From Lachnospiraceae bacterium UBA2860 (GTDB lineage: Bacteria > Bacillota > Clostridia > Lachnospirales > Lachnospiraceae), in contig DEFE01000054.1 in the NCBI GenBank assembly GCA_002350625.1, positions 7,864 to 24,377 on the forward strand: DNA of 16,514 nucleotides, written 5' to 3'. The notes under the pieces were generated by a model. That model saw only the letters and a program-made list of their open reading frames with translations, was not told where the DNA came from and did no database searches. Positions 13,951-16,514 of this stretch are shown one piece after another; within the stretch, counting starts at the first letter, position 1; every line of letters starts with the position of its first letter. The translations under genes were made by a program, and so were the position numbers.

Positions 13951-15453
13951 TCAGTCGCCAAGAAGGAACTTCATGATCTGGTCTGCGGACATCTTCTGCA
14001 GTCCGTCCGGATCGTCCAGGATGTGGCCCGCGCCGGATACCTTCCAGCGCGCCTTGCCGGCGTAGCTGAGGTAGCTGGAGCTGACGGTTCTCGCCGCATA
14101 CGGCCATTCCGGGAAGTACTTCTTCATATAGTGCGTAGCCAGTGTGGCTGCTCTGCCGGAGGTGCCGCTGATCTGCACGCCCTTCGGTGAGCTGTGGACA
14201 AGGAGCACGCTCTTGTCGGAGCACTGTCCCAGGGAAATCCACACATGTCCGTTCATACTGACGACATCGCCCGGCTTATAGGTCTGGTCCGAGGAGCCCG
14301 TGGACAGCGTCGCCCAGCCCTTGCTCTTATAGGTGGAAGCCACCGTCGTCGACTGATAGACGAGCCATGCGCCGCCGCTCTTCGTGTAAAGCGTGTTGTA
14401 CAGCGTCCACGCGGCGAAGCCGGAGCAGTCCAGGCCGTTGCCATAGGAGTAGCGGTAATTTGCATAGTCGTAGCCGGCTGTGTTGTGATTGTTGAAGAAA
14501 GTCTCCCACTGCTTCTGATACCCGATGATGCTGGCGTCGCTGTCATCCCAGCCGCCGCCCCAGATGTAGAGCGTGCGCCCGCAGGGAACGAGAGCGTTCT
14601 TCAGATAAGTCGTCAGCGTCTTCTGGCCGTTGATCGTCTCGTTGTAGATCTTTCTTGCGGTATAGCCGAGCTTTTTCTCTGTCGCGCCTGTCTCCGAGGA
14701 GGACATCGCAGCGAGCTCGTCTTCCGTGAAGGCCGAATAGCCGTCGTCGGTCGGCACGAGATTGCCCTTGCCGGTCTTCGCATAGTAGGTATAGAACTCG
14801 AAGTAATCGTCGCCGAACTGCGTCTCGAGATCGGGATTGGCTTTAATGTAGGACTCGACGTCAAACTTCGCGTTGCCCTTGAGGCCCAGATACACGCCGC
14901 GCTCCATGAAGTCTTCAAAGACCGCGAGGTCGTCGACGCCGTACTTTTTCTTGACGTCCGCGTTGTGGGACACATAGTAGTTGTAGTCGTAAACGCGCTT
15001 ATAGGATACGCCGGCGTAAGAAACCGCATAATTCTTCAGGGTCTTGTAGCCCGCCGTCGCTCTTCTTCTGTAGGTCTTGGACTTGTAGCCTTTCTTGATG
15101 TAGTGCAGATAATACTTCTTATAGTTGTTCTTGTAGCTTCTTCTTAAGTTCTTGCTGCCGTTGATGTAGGAGTTGATGTCGAAGTCTTCGCTCGCCACCT
15201 GGCGCTTCTTCATGCCCTTCTTGACGAAATACTTAAGAGCCCCGGCAGGATTGTCCGCATAATGCTTCTTCACATAGGAGTTATGCGCCACGTAGTAGTC
15301 AAAGTCGTAAACCCTTGCATAATCTACGCCATTGTACTTTGTAACCTCACCCGCAGCACTGACAGTGAGTGAACCGACAAAAAGCAGGCAGCAAAACATA
15401 ACTGCCGCCAGCACCGGTTTGAGCGTCATTGCCCGTCTTTCTCTGCGATTCAT
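13951..15453 (-). CDS. Secreted NlpC/P60-type cysteine peptidase with two Tyr-rich N-terminal repeats
   Basis: 500 residues; GGAGG lies 5 nt before the ATG. Residues 1-34 are a signal peptide (basic head, LAAVMFCCLLFVGSL core, VSAAG cleavage). Two copies of a 60-residue module follow (about 39-98 and 146-205). They share Y-x-G-V-x-Y-x-R-V-Y-D-[FY]-x-Y-Y-V-[AS]-H-N, a charged stretch and a closing F-D-[IV]-x-S-Y-I. A strongly basic Lys/Tyr/Arg segment (104-140) joins them. The C-terminal half is a papain-like NlpC/P60 fold: catalytic Cys343 in GLDCSGFAAW, His403 in NGHVWISLG after a P-G-D-V motif (394-397), and His420 as probable third residue. Such enzymes cut peptidoglycan stem peptides. The basic repeats may bind cell-wall polymers (inference). 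It is the first gene of a unit with the BMP-like lipoprotein. Catalytic residues are intact, though the domain diverges from well-known LytE/Spr types. Confidence 0.85.
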   Translation of the reverse strand: MNRRERRAMTLKPVLAAVMFCCLLFVGSLTVSAAGEVTKYNGVDYARVYDFDYYVAHNSYVKKHYADNPAGALKYFVKKGMKKRQVASEDFDINSYINGSKNLRRSYKNNYKKYYLHYIKKGYKSKTYRRRATAGYKTLKNYAVSYAGVSYKRVYDYNYYVSHNADVKKKYGVDDLAVFEDFMERGVYLGLKGNAKFDVESYIKANPDLETQFGDDYFEFYTYYAKTGKGNLVPTDDGYSAFTEDELAAMSSSETGATEKKLGYTARKIYNETINGQKTLTTYLKNALVPCGRTLYIWGGGWDDSDASIIGYQKQWETFFNNHNTAGYDYANYRYSYGNGLDCSGFAAWTLYNTLYTKSGGAWLVYQSTTVASTYKSKGWATLSTGSSDQTYKPGDVVSMNGHVWISLGQCSDKSVLLVHSSPKGVQISGTSGRAATLATHYMKKYFPEWPYAARTVSSSYLSYAGKARWKVSGAGHILDDPDGLQKMSADQIMKFLLGD

Positions 15454-15566
15454 AAACCCCTCCGAATAACTGCTTCCGCCGGCGACTTATCTGCCCTCAC
15501 CCATTTCAGAGCGCCCGTCGGAAGAATAACCTTTGAAAATAAAATATAACACTTTTGAAATCAGAG

Positions 15567-15582
15567 TTTACAATTTTGTAAA
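15567..15582. promoter_or_regulatory. Palindrome, candidate operator in the peptidase gene leader
   Basis: TTTACAA (15567-15573), two T, then TTGTAAA (15576-15582) form a perfect 7+7 palindrome. It lies about 10-25 bp downstream of the start predicted by the TATAAT at 15599-15604, a good position for a repressor. The regulator is unknown. Confidence 0.4.
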
Positions 15583-15598
15583 ATTTCCTATGGGCCCC

Positions 15599-15627
15599 AT
15601 TATACGCCGCATCCTTTGTGAATGCAA
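15599..15627 (-). promoter_or_regulatory. Likely promoter of the peptidase-lipoprotein unit
   Basis: Minus-strand TATAAT (15604-15599) is perfect and lies 17 bp after TTGCAT (15627-15622), a weak -35. The leader would be about 140 nt long. The surrounding stretch (15521-15605) is clearly more AT-rich than the genes. Apart from this, the palindrome and the terminators, I see nothing else in 15454-15743. Confidence 0.5.
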
Positions 15628-15641
15628 GTACTGCATGTAGA

Positions 15642-15720
15642 GAAAAACCGACGAAAAGCCGGCAGGTATTGTGCAATGATCCGTCAAAAAAGCAGACGGA
15701 AATGTCTCCGTCTGCTCTTT
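15642..15720 (-). terminator. Rho-independent terminator of pckA, with a weaker second hairpin behind it
   Basis: On the minus strand AGCAGACGGA and TCCGTCTGCT (15716-15707 and 15700-15691) form a perfect 10-bp stem with a 6-nt loop, followed by a T run (from the A tract 15690-15686). About 30 nt further, CCGGC/GTCGG (15662-15658 and 15652-15648, one G-U pair) followed by TTTTTCTC may be a back-up terminator. Confidence 0.88.
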
Positions 15721-15743
15721 CATCAGTCATTATTTTCCAGAGA

Positions 15744-16514
15744 TTACAGCTTCGGGCCCGCAGCCACGAGAGCCTTGCCCGCTTCGTTGCCTTCGTACTT
15801 CGCGAAGTTCTTGATGAAGCGGCCGGCCAGATCTTCGGCCTTCGCATTCCACTCTTCGGCGCTCGCGTAGGTGTCGCGCGGGTCGAGGATCGCGGGATCC
15901 ACGCCCGGAAGCTCCGTCGGGACTTCGAAATCGAAGTACGGGATCTTCTTTGTCGGAGCCTTCAGCACGTCGCCGTTTAAGATGGCGTCGATGATGCCGC
16001 GCGTATCCTTGATGGAGATGCGCTTGCCCGTGCCGTTCCAGCCCGTGTTGACCAGATAAGCCTTGGCGCCGCTCTTCTGCATTCTCTTGACGAGCTCTTC
16101 CGCGTACTTCGTCGGATGCAGCTCGAGGAACGCCTGGCCGAAGCAGGCCGAGAAGGTCGGGGTCGGCTCCGTGATGCCGCGCTCCGTGCCGGCGAGCTTT
16201 GCCGTGAAGCCGGACAGGAAGTAGTACTGTGTCTGCTCCGGCGTGAGGATCGAAACCGGCGGCAGGACGCCAAAAGCGTCAGCGCTGAGGAAGATCACGT
16301 TGTCGGCAGCCGGGCCGGAGGAGATCTTGTTCACGTTCTTCGCGATCTTCTCGATGTGCTCGATCGGATAGGAAACACGTGTGTTCTCCGTGACGGACTT
16401 GTCCGCGAAATCGATCTTGCCTTCCGCGTCGACGGTGACATTTTCGAGAAGCGCGTTGCGCTTGATCGCATTGTAGATGTCGGGCTCGGAATCCTTGTCA
16501 AGGTTGATGACCTT
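15744..16514 (-). CDS. pckA: Phosphoenolpyruvate carboxykinase (ATP), C-terminal half (start lies beyond the window)
   Basis: The frame is open to the right edge; 256 residues are visible of a family normally about 530-540 long. It converts oxaloacetate and ATP to PEP, CO2 and ADP, or runs in reverse to fix CO2 in many anaerobes. Highly conserved blocks are seen: ENTRVSYPI (containing the Arg that contacts oxaloacetate/PEP), VIFLSADAFGVLPPVS, TPEQTQYYFLSGFTAKLAGTE, RGITEPTPTFSACFGQAFLELHP, AYLVNTGWNGTG, KRISIKDTRGIIDAIL and LDPRDTY. These identify the ATP-dependent type rather than the GTP-dependent one. The P-loop and metal ligands are upstream, outside the window. The C-terminus ends ALVAAGPKL, as in many bacterial PckA proteins. 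The internal Met at 16334 lies in the middle of the conserved domain and is not a start. Confidence 0.97.
   Translation of the reverse strand, partial: KVINLDKDSEPDIYNAIKRNALLENVTVDAEGKIDFADKSVTENTRVSYPIEHIEKIAKNVNKISSGPAADNVIFLSADAFGVLPPVSILTPEQTQYYFLSGFTAKLAGTERGITEPTPTFSACFGQAFLELHPTKYAEELVKRMQKSGAKAYLVNTGWNGTGKRISIKDTRGIIDAILNGDVLKAPTKKIPYFDFEVPTELPGVDPAILDPRDTYASAEEWNAKAEDLAGRFIKNFAKYEGNEAGKALVAAGPKL

Noticed and set aside
13910..14242. N-terminal extension of the lipoprotein gene from 14242
   Set aside because: It overlaps the peptidase gene on the same strand in another frame and would bury the lipoprotein signal peptide at residue 112.

Overview
The window is GC-rich bacterial DNA, gene-dense and mostly read from the minus strand. 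Gram-positive, anaerobic-clostridial character (probably a GC-rich Lachnospiraceae-like Bacillota) is inferred from several things: strong purine Shine-Dalgarno sites, a lipoprotein signal, an NlpC/P60 secreted peptidase, BIg2-type secreted proteins, a soluble PAS hybrid kinase of the clostridial kind, an ATP-type PEP carboxykinase and a cbiM-cbiQ-cbiO metal uptake operon. The species cannot be named from the sequence alone.

Layout from left to right. Positions 1-98 (-) hold the first 32 codons of an APC-type transporter with a TTG start. Positions 165-2594 (-) encode a soluble hybrid histidine kinase with two receiver domains, which may be read together with the transporter. Positions 2682-3599 (-) encode a ketopantoate-reductase-family oxidoreductase, divergent from a MATE exporter at 3730-5085 (+). 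The MATE stop codon lies inside a 45-bp tandem repeat built of nested palindromes (5081-5170, with a decayed third copy to 5194). A symmetrical terminator at 5195-5227 follows and separates the convergent MATE gene from the next gene.

Positions 5275-8511 (-) encode a 1078-residue secreted protein. It has two BIg2 domains, eighteen tandem five-residue units with consensus GTESQ, about six beta-sandwich modules and a very acidic tail without a sortase signal. Upstream on the same strand is a DHH/DHHA1 phosphoesterase (8612-9574) behind a near-consensus extended -10 promoter. Then come cbiO, cbiQ and a cbiM-cbiN-like fusion (9726-12379, -), a complete one-ATPase ECF cobalt/nickel importer. Its promoter region carries a roughly 43-bp tandem repeat.

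The right part holds a two-gene unit (12638-15453, -): a secreted NlpC/P60-type peptidase with two Tyr-rich N-terminal repeats, followed after 41 bp by a BMP/PnrA-like lipoprotein with an acidic tail. A hairpin terminator (12523-12552) closes this unit. The window ends in the C-terminal half of pckA (15744-16514, -) with its own terminator.

Taken together this is a chromosomal region of transport, sensing and cell-surface genes with no mobile element, phage, CRISPR or RNA gene seen. The parts least explained by known families are the GTESQ/beta-sandwich/acidic-tail surface protein, the palindromic 45-bp repeats, the repeats at the cbi promoter, and the peptidase-lipoprotein pair.
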